Below, in pieces: positions 37,218 through 52,300 of a DNA stretch of 64,000 bases. Made by a program: the position numbers and the translations under genes. Location: contig OZ059898.1 of the NCBI GenBank assembly GCA_964057225.1, positions 19,879,267 through 19,943,266 of the forward strand. Direction: 5' to 3'. A model generated the notes under the pieces. It did not search any database. It saw only the letters and a list, made by a program, of their open reading frames with translations, and was not told where the DNA came from. Position 1 is the first letter of the stretch, and the number at the start of each line of letters is the position of its first letter. Source of the DNA: Auanema rhodensis. Its lineage: Eukaryota; Nematoda; Chromadorea; Rhabditida; Rhabditidae.

Positions 37218-38269
37218 TTGAAAAATGATGCATTAGTGTATTTTGAGTTTCCATGTACACTCAACATTGCTTCCAAAAACATTTTGACAAAAATTTTTCC
37301 GAATCTTTTCAAAATAATTTCGCAAAAAGTAGATGTTTTTAGATTTTTTTTTTCAAGGCAAAGACGATGGACAAGGTTATTCAACGAAAAAATTAATTCT
37401 TCAGGGTGAAAATCGAGGATATAAGTGTGAACTTATATCAGTTGATATCTCGGTGCATTTTTAAGCTAGCGCAAATCTGATAACACAGATCGACGCAGCT
37501 TAAAAATCCGCATCGAGTGCACTATACTACATTGAGAAACGCTTGATACAAAAATTAGTTATGATCGTTTGAAAAATGATGCATTAGTGTATTTTGAGTT
37601 TCCATGTACACTCAACATTGCTTCCAAAAACATTTTGACAAAAATTTTTCCGAAAAATTTCAAAATAATTTCGCAAAAAGTAGATGTTTTTAGATTTTTT
37701 TTTTCAAGGCAAAGACGATGGACAAGGTTATTCAACGAAAAAATTAATTCTTCAGGGTGAAAATCGAGGATATAAGTGTGAACTTATATCAGTTGATATC
37801 TCGGTGCATTTTTAAGCTAGCGCAAATCTGATAACACAGATCGACGCAGCTTAAAAATCCGCATCGAGTGCACTATACTACATTGAGAAACGCTTGATTC
37901 AAAAATTAGTTATGATCGTTTGAAAAATGATGCATTAGTGTATTTTGAGTTTCCATGTACACTCAACATTGCTTCCAAAAACATTTTGACAAAAATTTTT
38001 CCGAAAAATTTCAAAATAATTTCGCAAAAAGTAGATGTTTTTAGATTTTTTTTTCAAGGCAAAGACGATGGACAAGGTTATTCAACGAAAAAATTAATTC
38101 TTCAGGGTGAAAATCGAGGATATAAGTGTGAACTTATATCAGTTGATATCTCGGTGCATTTTTAAGCTAGCGCAAATCTGATAACACAGATCGACGCAGC
38201 TTAAAAATCCGCATCGAGTGCACTATACTACATTAAGAAACGCTTGATACAAAAATTAGTTATGATCGT
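37218..38269 (+). repeat. SatA A2 units between HOR copies
   Basis: Three A2 monomers (37218, 37569, 37920). The first carries the unique TTTCCGAATCTTTTC. The third has a T9 tract, GCTTGATTCAAAAATT before it and CATTAAGAAACG after it (about 38234). The same GCTTGATTC-T9-CATTAAG set recurs at 40355-40691, so this unit belongs to a duplicated series. Confidence 0.8.
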
Positions 38270-38620
38270 TTGAAAAATGATGCATTAGTGTATTTTGAGT
38301 TTCCATGTACATTCAACATTGCTTCCAAAAACATTTTGACAAAAATTTTTCCGAAAAATTTCAAAATAATTTAGCAAAAAGTAGCTGTTTTTAGATTCCT
38401 TTTTTCAAGGCAAAAACGATGGACAATGTTATTCAACGAAAAAATTAATTCTTCAGGGTGAAAATCGAGGATATAAGTGTGAACTTATATCAGTTGATAT
38501 CTCGGTGCATTTTTAAGCTAGCGCAAATCTGATAACACAGATCGACGCAGCTTAAAAATCCGCATCGAATGCACTATACTACATTGAGAAACGCTTGATA
38601 CAAAAATTAGTTATGATCGT
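38270..38620 (+). repeat. Chimeric SatA monomer (F-type left, x-type right)
   Basis: The left part has F-type markers: ACATTCAAC, CCAAAAACATT and TTTTTCCG (to 38353). The right part has x-type markers: TTTAGC (from about 38373), GTAGCTG, ATTCCTTTTTTC and AAAAACGATGGACAATG. It is preceded by CATTAAGAAACG, which elsewhere leads into a full F unit, and followed by G, S and F units, which elsewhere follow x. This is a crossover or conversion product whose breakpoint lies in the shared stretch between 38354 and 38372. Confidence 0.8.
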
Positions 38621-40376
38621 TTGAAAAATGATGCATTAGTGTATTTTGAGTTTCCATGTACACTCAACATTGCTTCCAAAAACATTTTGACAAAAATTTT
38701 TCCGAAAAATTTCAAAATAATTTCGCAAAAAGTAGATGGTTTTAGATTTTTTTTTTCAAGGCAAAGACGATGGACAAGGTTATTCAACGAAAAAATTAAT
38801 TCTTCAGGGTGAAAATCGAGGATATAAGTGTGAACTTATATCAGTTGATATCTCGGTGCATTTTCAAGCTAGCGCAAATCTAATAACACAGATCGACGCA
38901 GCTTAAAAATCCGCATCGAATGCACTATACTAAATTGAGAAACGCTTGATACAAAAATTAGTTATGACCGTTTGAAAAATGATGCATTAGTGTATTTTGA
39001 GTTTCCATGTACACTCAACATTGCTTCCAAAAACATTTTGACAAAAATTTTTTCGAAAAATTTCAAAATAATTTCGCAAAAAGTAAATGTTTTTAGATTT
39101 CTTTTTTCAAGGCAAAGACGATGGACAATGTTATTCAACGAAAAAATTAATTCTTCAGGGTGAAAATCGAGGATATAAGTGTGAACTTATATCAGTTGAT
39201 ATCTCGGTGCATTTTTAAGCTAGCGCAAATCTGATAACACAGATCGACGCAGCTTAAAAATCCGCATCGAGTGCACTATACTACATTGAGAAACGCTTGA
39301 TACAAAAATTAGTTATGATCGTTTGAAAAATGATGCATTAGTGTATTTTGAGTTTCCATGTACATTCAACATTGCTTCCAAAAACATTTTGACAAAAATT
39401 TTTCCGAAAAATTTCAAAATAATTTCGCAAAAAGTAGATGTTTTTAGATTTTTTTTTTCAAGGCAAAGACGATGGACAAGGTTATTCAACGAAAAAATTG
39501 ATTCTTCAGGGTGAAAATCGAGGATATAAGTGTGAACTTATATCAGTTGATATCTCGGTGCATTTTTAAGCTAGCGCAAATCTGATAACACAGATCGACG
39601 CAGCTTAAAAATCCGCATCGAATGCACTATACTACATTGAGAAACGCTTAATACAAAAATTAGTTATGATCGTTTGAAAAATGATGCATTAGTGTATTTT
39701 GAGTTTCCATGTACACTCAACATTGCTTCCAAAAACATTTTGACAAAAATTTTTCCGAAAAATTTCAAAATAATTTCGCAAAAAGTAGATGTTTTTAGAT
39801 TTTTTTTTTCAAGGCAAAGACGATGGACAAGGTTATTCAACGAAAAAATTGATTCTTCCGGGTGAAAATCGAGGATATAAGTGTGAACTTATATCAGTTG
39901 ATATCTCAGTGCATTTTTCAGCTAGCGCAAATCTGATAACACAGATCGACGCAGCTTAAAAATCCGCATCGAATGCACTATACTACATTGAGAAACGCTT
40001 AATACAAAAATTAGTTATGATCGTTTGAAAAATGATGCATTAGTGTATTTTGAGTTTCCATGTACACTCAACATTGCTTCCAAAAACATTTTGACAAAAA
40101 TTTTTCCGAAAAATTTCAAAATAATTTCGCAAAAAGTAGATGTTTTTAGATTTTTTTTTATCAAGGCAAAGACGATGGACAATGTTATTCAACGAAAAAA
40201 TTAATTCTTCAGGGTGAAAATCGAGGATATAAGTGTGAACTTATATCAGTTGATATCTCGGTGCATTTTTAAGCTAGCGCAAATCTGATAACACAGATCG
40301 ACGCAGCTTAAAAATCCGCATCGAGTGCACTATACTACATTGAGAAACGCTTGATTCAAAAATTAGTTATGATCGT
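38621..40376 (+). repeat. SatA partial HOR (G-S-F) and flanking A2 units
   Basis: G 38621, S-like 38972 and F 39323 follow the chimeric unit, then 39674 and the unit after it. The unit at 39674 carries the linked changes CTTCCGGGTG (about 39860) and ATCTCAGTGC, otherwise found only at 57-60 kb. The next unit (start about 40025) has an A inside the T tract (T9-A-T), giving a 352-bp repeat. CGCTTAATAC precedes both 39674 and the next unit. Confidence 0.8.
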
Positions 40377-43300
40377 TTGAAAAATGATGCATTAGTGTAT
40401 TTTGAGTTTCCATGTACACTCAACATTGCTTCCAAAAACATTTTGACAAAAATTTTTCCGAAAAATTTCAAAATAATTTCGCAAAAAGTAGATGTTTTTA
40501 GATTTTTTTTTCAAGGCAAAGACGATGGACAAGGTTATTCAACGAAAAAATTAATTCTTCAGGGTGAAAATCGAGGATATAAGTGTGAACTTATATCAGT
40601 TGATATCTCGGTGCATTTTTAAGCTAGCGCAAATCTGATAACACAGATCGACGCAGCTTAAAAATCCGCATCGAGTGCACTATACTACATTAAGAAACGC
40701 TTGATACAAAAATTAGTTATGATCGTTTGAAAAATGATGCATTAGTGTATTTTGAGTTTCCATGTACATTCAACATTGCTTCCAAAAACATTTTGACAAA
40801 AATTTTTCCGAAAAATTTCAAAATAATTTCGCAAAAAGTAGATGTTTTTAGATTTTTTTTTTCAAGGCAAAGACGATGGACAAGGTTATTCAACGAAAAA
40901 ATTGATTCTTCAGGGTGAAAATCGAGGATATAAGTGTGAACTTATATCAGTTGATATCTCGGTGCATTTTTCAGCTAGCGCAAATCTGATAACACAGATC
41001 GACGCAGCTTAAAAATCCGCATCGAATGCACTATACTACATTGAGAAACGCTTGATACAAAAATTAGTTATGATCGTTTGAAAAATGATGCATTAGTGTA
41101 TTTTGAGTTTCCATGTACACTCAACATTGCTTCCAAAAACATTTTGACAAAAATTTTTCCGAAAAATTTCAAAATAATTTCGCAAAAAGTAGATGTTTTT
41201 AGATTTTTTTTTTCAAGGCAAAGACGATGGACAATGTTATTCAACGAAAAAATTAATTCTTCAGGGTGAAAATCGAGGATATAAGTGTGAACTTATATCA
41301 GTTGATATCTCGGTGCATTTTTAAGCTAGCGCAAATCTGATAACACAGATCGACGCAGCTTAAAAATCCGCATCAAATGCACTATACTACATTGAGAAAC
41401 GCTTGATACAAAAATTAGTTATGATCGTTTGAAAAATGATGCATTAGTGTATTTTGAGTTTCCATGTACATTCAACATTGCTTCCAAAAACATTTTGACA
41501 AAAATTTTTCCGAAAAATTTCAAAATAATTTCGCAAAAAGTAGATGTTTTTAGATTTTTTTTTCAAGGCAAAGACGATGGACAAGGTTATTCAACGAAAA
41601 AATTGATTCTTCAGGGTGAAAATCGAGGATATAAGTGTGAACTTATATCAGTTGATATCTCGGTGCATTTTTCAGCTAGCGCAAATCTGATAACACAGAT
41701 CGACGCAGCTTAAAAATCCGCATCGAATGCACTATACTACATTGAGAAACGCTTGATACAAAAATTAGTTATGATCGTTTGAAAAATGATGCATTAGTGT
41801 ATTTTGAGTTTCCATGTACACTCAACATTGCTTCCAAAAACATTTTGACAAAAATTTTTCCGAAAAATTTCAAAATAATTTCGCAAAAAGTAGATGTTTT
41901 TAGATTTTTTTTTTCAAGGCAAAGACGATGGACAAGGTTATTCAACGAAAAAATTAATTCTTCAGGGTGAAAATCGAGGATATAAGTGTGAACTTATATC
42001 AGTTGATATCTCGGTGCATTTTTAAGCTAGCGCAAATCTGATAACACAGATCGACGCAGCTTAAAAATCCGCATCGAGTGCACTATACTACATTGAGAAA
42101 CGCTTGATACAAAAATTAGTTATGATCGTTTGAAAAATGATGCATTAGTGTATTTTGAGTTTCCATGTACATTCAACATTGCTTCCAAAAACATTTTGAC
42201 AAAAATTTTTCCGAAAAACTTCAAAATAATTTCGCAAAAAGTAGATGTTTTTAGATTTTTTTTTTCAAGGCAAAGACGATGGACAAGGTTATTCAACGAA
42301 AAAATTGATTCTTCAGGGTGAAAATCGAGGATATAAGTGTGAACTTATATCAGTTGATATCTCGGTGCATTTTTCAGCTAGCGCAAATCTGATAACACAG
42401 ATCGACGCAGCTTAAAAATCCGCATCGAATGCACTATACTACATTGAGAAACGCTTGATACAAAAATTAGTTATGATCGTTTGAAAAATGATGCATTAGT
42501 GTATTTTGAGTTTCCATGTACACTCAACATTGCTTCCAAAAACATTTTGACAAAAATTTTTCCGAAAAATTTCAAAATAATTTCGCAAAAAGTAGATGTT
42601 TTTAGATTTTTTTTTTCAAGGCAAAGACGATGGACAATGTTATTCAACGAAAAAATTAATTCTTCAGGGTGAAAATCGAGGATATAAGTGTGAACTTATA
42701 TCAGTTGATATCTCGGTGCATTTTTAAGCTAGCGCAAATCTGATAACACAGATCGACGCAGCTTAAAAATCCGCATCGAGTGCACTATACTACATTGAGA
42801 AACGCTTGATACAAAAATTAGTTATGATCGTTTGAAAAATGATGCATTAGTGTATTTTGAGTTTCCATGTACATTCAACATTGCTTCCAAAAACATTTTG
42901 ACAAAAATTTTTCCGAAAAATTTCAAAATAATTTCGCAAAAAGTAGATGTTTTTAGATTTTTTTTTTCAAGGCAAAGACGATGGACAAGGTTATTCAACG
43001 AAAAAATTGATTCTTCAGGGTGAAAATCGAGGATATAAGTGTGAACTTATATCAGTTGATATCTCGGTGCATTTTTAAGCTAGCGCAAATCTGATAACAC
43101 AGATCGACGCAGCTTAAAAATCCGCATCGAGTGCACTATACTACATTGAGAAACGCTTGATACAAAAATTAGTTATGATCGTTTGAAAAATGATGCATTA
43201 GTGTATTTTGAGTTTCCATGTACATTCAACATTGCTTCCAAAAACATTTTGACAAAAATTTTTCCGAAAAATTTCAAAATAATTTCGCAAAAAGTAGATG

Positions 43301-46300
43301 TTTTTAGATTTTTTTTTTCAAGGCAAAGACGATGGACAATGTTATTCAACGAAAAAATTAATTCTTCAGGGTGAAAATCGAGGATATAAGTGTGAACTTA
43401 TATCAGTTGATATCTCGGTGCATTTTTAAGCTAGCGCAAATCTGATAACACAGATCGACGCAGCTTAAAAATCCGCATCAAATGCACTATACTACATTGA
43501 GAAACGCTTGATACAAAAATTAGTTATGATCGTTTGAAAAATGATGCATTAGTGTATTTTGAGTTTCCATGTACATTCAACATTGCTTCCAAAAACATTT
43601 TGACAAAAATTTTTCCGAAAAATTTCAAAATAATTTCGCAAAAAGTAGATGTTTTTAGATTTTTTTTTCAAGGCAAAGACGATGGACAAGGTTATTCAAC
43701 GAAAAAATTGATTCTTCAGGGTGAAAATCGAGGATATAAGTGTGAACTTATATCAGTTGATATCTCGGTGCATTTTTCAGCTAGCGCAAATCTGATAACA
43801 CAGATCGACGCAGCTTAAAAATCCGCATCGAATGCACTATACTACATTGAGAAACGCTTGATACAAAAATTAGTTATGATCGTTTGAAAAATGATGCATT
43901 AGTGTATTTTGAGTTTCCATGTACACTCAACATTGCTTCCAAAAACATTTTGACAAAAATTTTTCCGAAAAATTTCAAAATAATTTCGCAAAAAGTAGAT
44001 GTTTTTAGATTTTTTTTTTCAAGGCAAAGACGATGGACAAGGTTATTCAACGAAAAAATTAATTCTTCAGGGTGAAAATCGAGGATATAAGTGTGAACTT
44101 ATATCAGTTGATATCTCGGTGCATTTTTAAGCTAGCGCAAATCTGATAACACAGATCGACGCAGCTTAAAAATCCGCATCGAGTGCACTATACTACATTG
44201 AGAAACGCTTGATACAAAAATTAGTTATGATCGTTTGAAAAATGATGCATTAGTGTATTTTGAGTTTCCATGTACATTCAACATTGCTTCCAAAAACATT
44301 TTGACAAAAATTTTTCCGAAAAACTTCAAAATAATTTCGCAAAAAGTAGATGTTTTTAGATTTTTTTTTTCAAGGCAAAGACGATGGACAAGGTTATTCA
44401 ACGAAAAAATTGATTCTTCAGGGTGAAAATCGAGGATATAAGTGTGAACTTATATCAGTTGATATCTCGGTGCATTTTTCAGCTAGCGCAAATCTGATAA
44501 CACAGATCGACGCAGCTTAAAAATCCGCATCGAATGCACTATACTACATTGAGAAACGCTTGATACAAAAATTAGTTATGATCGTTTGAAAAATGATGCA
44601 TTAGTGTATTTTGAGTTTCCATGTACACTCAACATTGCTTCCAAAAACATTTTGACAAAAATTTTTCCGAAAAATTTCAAAATAATTTCGCAAAAAGTAG
44701 ATGTTTTTAGATTTTTTTTTTCAAGGCAAAGACGATGGACAATGTTATTCAACGAAAAAATTAATTCTTCAGGGTGAAAATCGAGGATATAAGTGTGAAC
44801 TTATATCAGTTGATATCTCGGTGCATTTTTAAGCTAGCGCAAATCTGATAACACAGATCGACGCAGCTTAAAAATCCGCATCGAGTGCACTATACTACAT
44901 TGAGAAACGCTTGATACAAAAATTAGTTATGATCGTTTGAAAAATGATGCATTAGTGTATTTTGAGTTTCCATGTACATTCAACATTGCTTCCAAAAACA
45001 TTTTGACAAAAATTTTTCCGAAAAATTTCAAAATAATTTCGCAAAAAGTAGATGTTTTTAGATTTTTTTTTTCAAGGCAAAGACGATGGACAAGGTTATT
45101 CAACGAAAAAATTGATTCTTCAGGGTGAAAATCGAGGATATAAGTGTGAACTTATATCAGTTGATATCTCGGTGCATTTTTAAGCTAGCGCAAATCTGAT
45201 AACACAGATCGACGCAGCTTAAAAATCCGCATCGAGTGCACTATACTACATTGAGAAACGCTTGATACAAAAATTAGTTATGATCGTTTGAAAAATGATG
45301 CATTAGTGTATTTTGAGTTTCCATGTACATTCAACATTGCTTCCAAAAACATTTTGACAAAAATTTTTCCGAAAAATTTCAAAATAATTTCGCAAAAAGT
45401 AGATGTTTTTAGATTTTTTTTTTCAAGGCAAAGACGATGGACAAGGTTATTCAACGAAAAAATTGATTCTTCAGGGTGAAAATCGAGGATATAAGTGTGA
45501 ACTTATATCAGTTGATATCTCGGTGCATTTTTCAGCTAGCGCAAATCTGATAACACAGATCGACGCAGCTTAAAAATCCGCATCGAATGCACTATACTAC
45601 ATTGAGAAACGCTTGATACAAAAATTAGTTATGATCGTTTGAAAAATGATGCATTAGTGTATTTTGAGTTTCCATGTACATTCAACATTGCTTCCAAAAA
45701 CATTTTGACAAAAATTTTTCCGAAAAATTTCAAAATAATTTCGCAAAAAGTAGATGTTTTTAGATTTTTTTTTTCAAGGCAAAGACGATGGACAATGTTA
45801 TTCAACGAAAAAATTAATTCTTCAGGGTGAAAATCGAGGATATAAGTGTGAACTTATATCAGTTGATATCTCGGTGCATTTTTCAGCTAGCGCAAATCTG
45901 ATAACACAGATCGACGCAGCTTAAAAATCCGCATCGAATGCACTATACTACATTGAGAAACGCTTGATACAAAAATTAGTTATGATCGTTTGAAAAATGA
46001 TGCATTAGTGTATTTTGAGTTTCCATGTACATTCAACATTGCTTCCAAAAACATTTTGACAAAAATTTTTCCGAAAAATTTCAAAATAATTTCGCAAAAA
46101 GTAGATGTTTTTAGATTTTTTTTTTCAAGGCAAAGACGATGGACAAGGTTATTCAACGAAAAAATTGATTCTTCAGGGTGAAAATCGAGGATATAAGTGT
46201 GAACTTATATCAGTTGATATCTCGGTGCATTTTTCAGCTAGCGCAAATCTGATAACACAGATCGACGCAGCTTAAAAATCCGCATCGAATGCACTATACT

Positions 46301-49300
46301 ACATTGAGAAACGCTTGATACAAAAATTAGTTATGATCGTTTGAAAAATGATGCATTAGTGTATTTTGAGTTTCCATGTACATTCAACATTGCTTCCAAA
46401 AACATTTTGACAAAAATTTTTCCGAAAAATTTCAAAATAATTTCGCAAAAAGTAGATGTTTTTAGATTTTTTTTTTCAAGGCAAAGACGATGGACAAGGT
46501 TATTCAACGAAAAAATTGATTCTTCAGGGTGAAAATCGAGGATATAAGTGTGAACTTATATCAGTTGATATCTCGGTGCATTTTTCAGCTAGCGCAAATC
46601 TGATAACACAGATCGACGCAGCTTAAAAATCCGCATCGAATGCACTATACTACATTGAGAAACGCTTGATACAAAAATTAGTTATGATCGTTTGAAAAAT
46701 GATGCATTAGTGTATTTTGAGTTTCCATGTACACTCAACATTGCTTCCAAAAACATTTTGACAAAAATTTTTCCGAAAAATTTCAAAATAATTTCGCAAA
46801 AAGTAGATGTTTTTAGATTTTTTTTTTCAAGGCAAAGACGATGGACAATGTTATTCAACGAAAAAATTAATTCTTCAGGGTGAAAATCGAGGATATAAGT
46901 GTGAACTTATATCAGTTGATATCTCGGTGCATTTTTAAGCTAGCACAAATCTGATAACACAGATCGACGCAGCTTAAAAATCCGCATCGAGTGCACTATA
47001 CTACATTGAGAAACGCTTGATACAAAAATTAGTTATGATCGTTTGAAAAATGATGCATTAGTGTATTTTGAGTTTCCATGTACATTCAACATTGCTTCCA
47101 AAAACATTTTGACAAAAATTTTTCCGAAAAATTTCAAAATAATTTCGCAAAAAGTAGATGTTTTTAGATTTTTTTTTTCAAGGCAAAGACGATGGACAAG
47201 GTTATTCAACGAAAAAATTGATTCTTCAGGGTGAAAATCGAGGATATAAGTGTGAACTTATATCAGTTGATATCTCGGTGCATTTTTCAGCTAGCGCAAA
47301 TCTGATAACACAGATCGACGCAGCTTAAAAATCCGCATCGAATGCACTATACTACATTGAGAAACGCTTGATACAAAAATTAGTTATGATCGTTTGAAAA
47401 ATGATGCATTAGTGTATTTTGAGTTTCCATGTACATTCAACATTGCTTCCAAAAACATTTTGACAAAAATTTTTCCGAAAAATTTCAAAATAATTTCGCA
47501 AAAAGTAGATGTTTTTAGATTTTTTTTTTCAAGGCAAAGACGATGGACAAGGTTATTCAACGAAAAAATTGATTCTTCAGGGTGAAAATCGAGGATATAA
47601 GTGTGAACTTATATCAGTTGATATCTCGGTGCATTTTTAAGCTAGCACAAATCTGATAACACAGATCGACGCAGCTTAAAAATCCGCATCGAGTGCACTA
47701 TACTACATTGAGAAACGCTTGATACAAAAATTAGTTATGATCGTTTGAAAAATGATGCATTAGTGTATTTTGAGTTTCCATGTACATTCAACATTGCTTC
47801 CAAAAACATTTTGACAAAAATTTTTCCGAAAAATTTCAAAATAATTTCGCAAAAAGTAGATGTTTTTAGATTTTTTTTTTCAAGGCAAAGACGATGGACA
47901 AGGTTATTCAACGAAAAAATTGATTCTTCAGGGTGAAAATCGAGGATATAAGTGTGAACTTATATCAGTTGATATCTCGGTGCATTTTTCAGCTAGCGCA
48001 AATCTGATAACACAGATCGACGCAGCTTAAAAATCCGCATCGAATGCACTATACTACATTGAGAAACGCTTGATACAAAAATTAGTTATGATCGTTTGAA
48101 AAATGATGCATTAGTGTATTTTGAGTTTCCATGTACATTCAACATTGCTTCCAAAAACATTTTGACAAAAATTTTTCCGAAAAATTTCAAAATAATTTAG
48201 CAAAAAGTAGATGTTTTTAGATTTTTTTTTTCAAGGCAAAGACGATGGACAAGGTTATTCAACGAAAAAATTAATTCTTCAGGGTGAAAATCGAGGATAT
48301 AAGTGTGAACATATATCAGTTGATATCTCGGTGCATTTTTAAGCTAGCGCAAATCTGATAACACAGATCGATGCAGCTTAAAAATTCGCATCGAGTGCAC
48401 TATACTACATTGAGAAACGCTTGATACAAAAATTAGTTATGATCGTTTGAAAAATGATGCATTAGTGTATTTTGAGTTTCCATGTACATTCAACATTGCT
48501 TCCAAAAACATTTTGACAAAAATTTTTCCGAAAAATTTCAAAATAATTTCGCAAAAAGTAGATGTTTTTAGATTTTTTTTTTCAAGGCAAAGACGATGGA
48601 CAAGGTTATTCAACGAAAAAATTAATTCTTCAGGGTGAAAATCGAGGATATAAGTGTGAACTTATATCAGTTGATATCTCGGTGCATTTTTAAGCTAGCG
48701 CAAATCTGATAACACAGATCGACGCAGCTTAAAAATTCGCATCGAGTGCACTATACTACATTGAGAAACGCTTGATACAAAAATTAGTTATGATCGTTTG
48801 AAAAATGATGCATTAGTGTATTTTGAGTTTCCATGTACATTCAACATTGCTTCCAAAAACATTTTGACAAAAATTTTTCCGAAAAATTTCAAAATAATTT
48901 CGCAAAAAGTAGATGTTTTTAGATTTTTTTTTTCAAGGCAAAGACGATGGACAAGGTTATTCAACGAAAAAATTGATTCTTCAGGGTGAAAATCGAGGAT
49001 ATAAGTGTGAACTTATATCAGTTGATATCTCGGTGCATTTTTCAGCTAGCGCAAATCTGATAACACAGATCGACGCAGCTTAAAAATCCGCATCGAATGC
49101 ACTATACTACATTGAGAAACGCTTGATACAAAAATTAGTTATGATCGTTTGAAAAATGATGCATTAGTGTATTTTGAGTTTCCATGTACACTCAACATTG
49201 CTTCCAAAAACATTTTGACAAAAATTTTTCCGAAAAATTTCAAAATAATTTCGCAAAAAGTAGATGTTTTTAGATTTTTTTTTTTCAAGGCAAAGACGAT

Positions 49301-52300
49301 GGACAATGTTATTCAACGAAAAAATTAATTCTTCAGGGTGAAAATCGAGGATATAAGTGTGAACTTATATCAGTTGATATCTCGGTGCATTTTTAAGCTA
49401 GCACAAATCTGATAACACAGATCGACGCAGCTTAAAAATCCGCATCGAGTGCACTATACTACATTGAGAAACGCTTGATACAAAAATTAGTTATGATCGT
49501 TTGAAAAATGATGCATTAGTGTATTTTGAGTTTCCATGTACATTCAACATTGCTTCCAAAAACATTTTGACAAAAATTTTTCCGAAAAATTTCAAAATAA
49601 TTTCGCAAAAAGTAGATGTTTTTAGATTTTTTTTTTCAAGGCAAAGACGATGGACAAGGTTATTCAACGAAAAAATTGATTCTTCAGGGTGAAAATCGAG
49701 GATATAAGTGTGAACTTATATCAGTTGATATCTCGGTGCATTTTTCAGCTAGCGCAAATCTGATAACACAGATCGACGCAGCTTAAAAATCCGCATCGAA
49801 TGCACTATACTACATTGAGAAACGCTTGATACAAAAATTAGTTATGATCGTTTGAAAAATGATGCATTAGTGTATTTTGAGTTTCCATGTACATTCAACA
49901 TTGCTTCCAAAAACATTTTGACAAAAATTTTTCCGAAAAATTTCAAAATAATTTCGCAAAAAGTAGATGTTTTTAGATTTTGTTTTTCAAGGCAAAGACG
50001 ATGGACAAGGTTATTCAACGAAAAAATTGATTCTTCAGGGTGAAAATCGAGGATATAAGTGTGAACTTATATCAGTTGATATCTCGGTGCATTTTTCAGC
50101 TAGCGCAAATCTGATAACACAGATCGACGCAGCTTAAAAATCCGCATCGAATGCACTATACTACATTGAGAAACGCTTGATACAAAAATTAGTTATGATC
50201 GTTTGAAAAATGATGCATTAGTGTATTTTGAGTTTCCATGTACACTCAACATTGCTTCCAAAAACATTTTGACAAAAATTTTTCCGAAAAATTTCAAAAT
50301 AATTTCGCAAAAAGTAGATGTTTTTAGATTTTTTTTTTCAAGGCAAAGACGATGGACAATGTTATTCAACGAAAAAATTAATTCTTCAGGGTGAAAATCG
50401 AGGATATAAGTGTGAACTTATATCAGTTGATATCTCGGTGCATTTTTAAGCTAGCACAAATCTGATAACACAGATCGACGCAGCTTAAAAATCCGCATCG
50501 AGTGCACTATACTACATTGAGAAACGCTTGATACAAAAATTAGTTATGATCGTTTGAAAAATGATGCATTAGTGTATTTTGAGTTTCCATGTACATTCAA
50601 CATTGCTTCCAAAAACATTTTGACAAAAATTTTTCCGAAAAATTTCAAAATAATTTCGCAAAAAGTAGATGTTTTTAGATTTTTTTTTTCAAGGCAAAGA
50701 CGATGGACAAGGTTATTCAACGAAAAAATTGATTCTTCAGGGTGAAAATCGAGGATATAAGTGTGAACTTATATCAGTTGATATCTCGGTGCATTTTTCA
50801 GCTAGCGCAAATCTGATAACACAGATCGACGCAGCTTAAAAATCCGCATCGAATGCACTATACTACATTGAGAAACGCTTGATACAAAAATTAGTTATGA
50901 TCGTTTGAAAAATGATGCATTAGTGTATTTTGAGTTTCCATGTACATTCAACATTGCTTCCAAAAACATTTTGACAAAAATTTTTCCGAAAAATTTCAAA
51001 ATAATTTCGCAAAAAGTAGATGTTTTTAGATTTTTTTTTTCAAGGCAAAGACGATGGACAAGGTTATTCAACGAAAAAATTGATTCTTCAGGGTGAAAAT
51101 CGAGGATATAAGTGTGAACTTATATCAGTTGATATCTCGGTGCATTTTTAAGCTAGCGCAAATCTGATAACACAGATCGACGCAGCTTAAAAATCCGCAT
51201 CGAGTGCACTATACTACATTGAGAAACGCTTGATACAAAAATTAGTTATGATCGTTTGAAAAATGATGCATTAGTGTATTTTGAGTTTCCATGTACATTC
51301 AACATTGCTTCCAAAAACATTTTGACAAAAATTTTTCCGAAAAATTTCAAAATAATTTCGCAAAAAGTAGATGTTTTTAGATTTTTTTTTTCAAGGCAAA
51401 GACGATGGACAAGGTTATTCAACGAAAAAATTGATTCTTCAGGGTGAAAATCGAGGATATAAGTGTGAACTTATATCAGTTGATATCTCGGTGCATTTTT
51501 CAGCTAGCGCAAATCTGATAACACAGATCGACGCAGCTTAAAAATCCGCATCGAATGCACTATACTACATTGAGAAACGCTTGATACAAAAATTAGTTAT
51601 GATCGTTTGAAAAATGATGCATTAGTGTATTTTGAGTTTCCATGTACATTCAACATTGCTTCCAAAAACATTTTGACAAAAATTTTTCCGAAAAATTTCA
51701 AAATAATTTCGCAAAAAGTAGATGTTTTTAGATTTTTTTTTTCAAGGCAAAGACGATGGACAAGGTTATTCAACGAAAAAATTGATTCTTCAGGGTGAAA
51801 ATCGAGGATATAAGTGTGAACTTATATCAGTTGATATCTCGGTGCATTTTTCAGCTAGCGCAAATCTGATAACACAGATCGACGCAGCTTAAAAATCCGC
51901 ATCGAATGCACTATACTACATTGAGAAACGCTTGATACAAAAATTAGTTATGATCGTTTGAAAAATGATGCATTAGTGTATTTTGAGTTTCCATGTACAT
52001 TCAACATTGCTTCCAAAAACATTTTGACAAAAATTTTTCCGAAAAATTTCAAAATAATTTCGCAAAAAGTAGATGTTTTTAGATTTTTTTTTTCAAGGCA
52101 AAGACGATGGACAAGGTTATTCAACGAAAAAATTGATTCTTCAGGGTGAAAATCGAGGATATAAGTGTGAACTTATATCAGTTGATATCTCGGTGCATTT
52201 TTCAGCTAGCGCAAATCTGATAACACAGATCGACGCAGCTTAAAAATCCGCATCGAATGCACTATACTACATTGAGAAACGCTTGATACAAAAATTAGTT

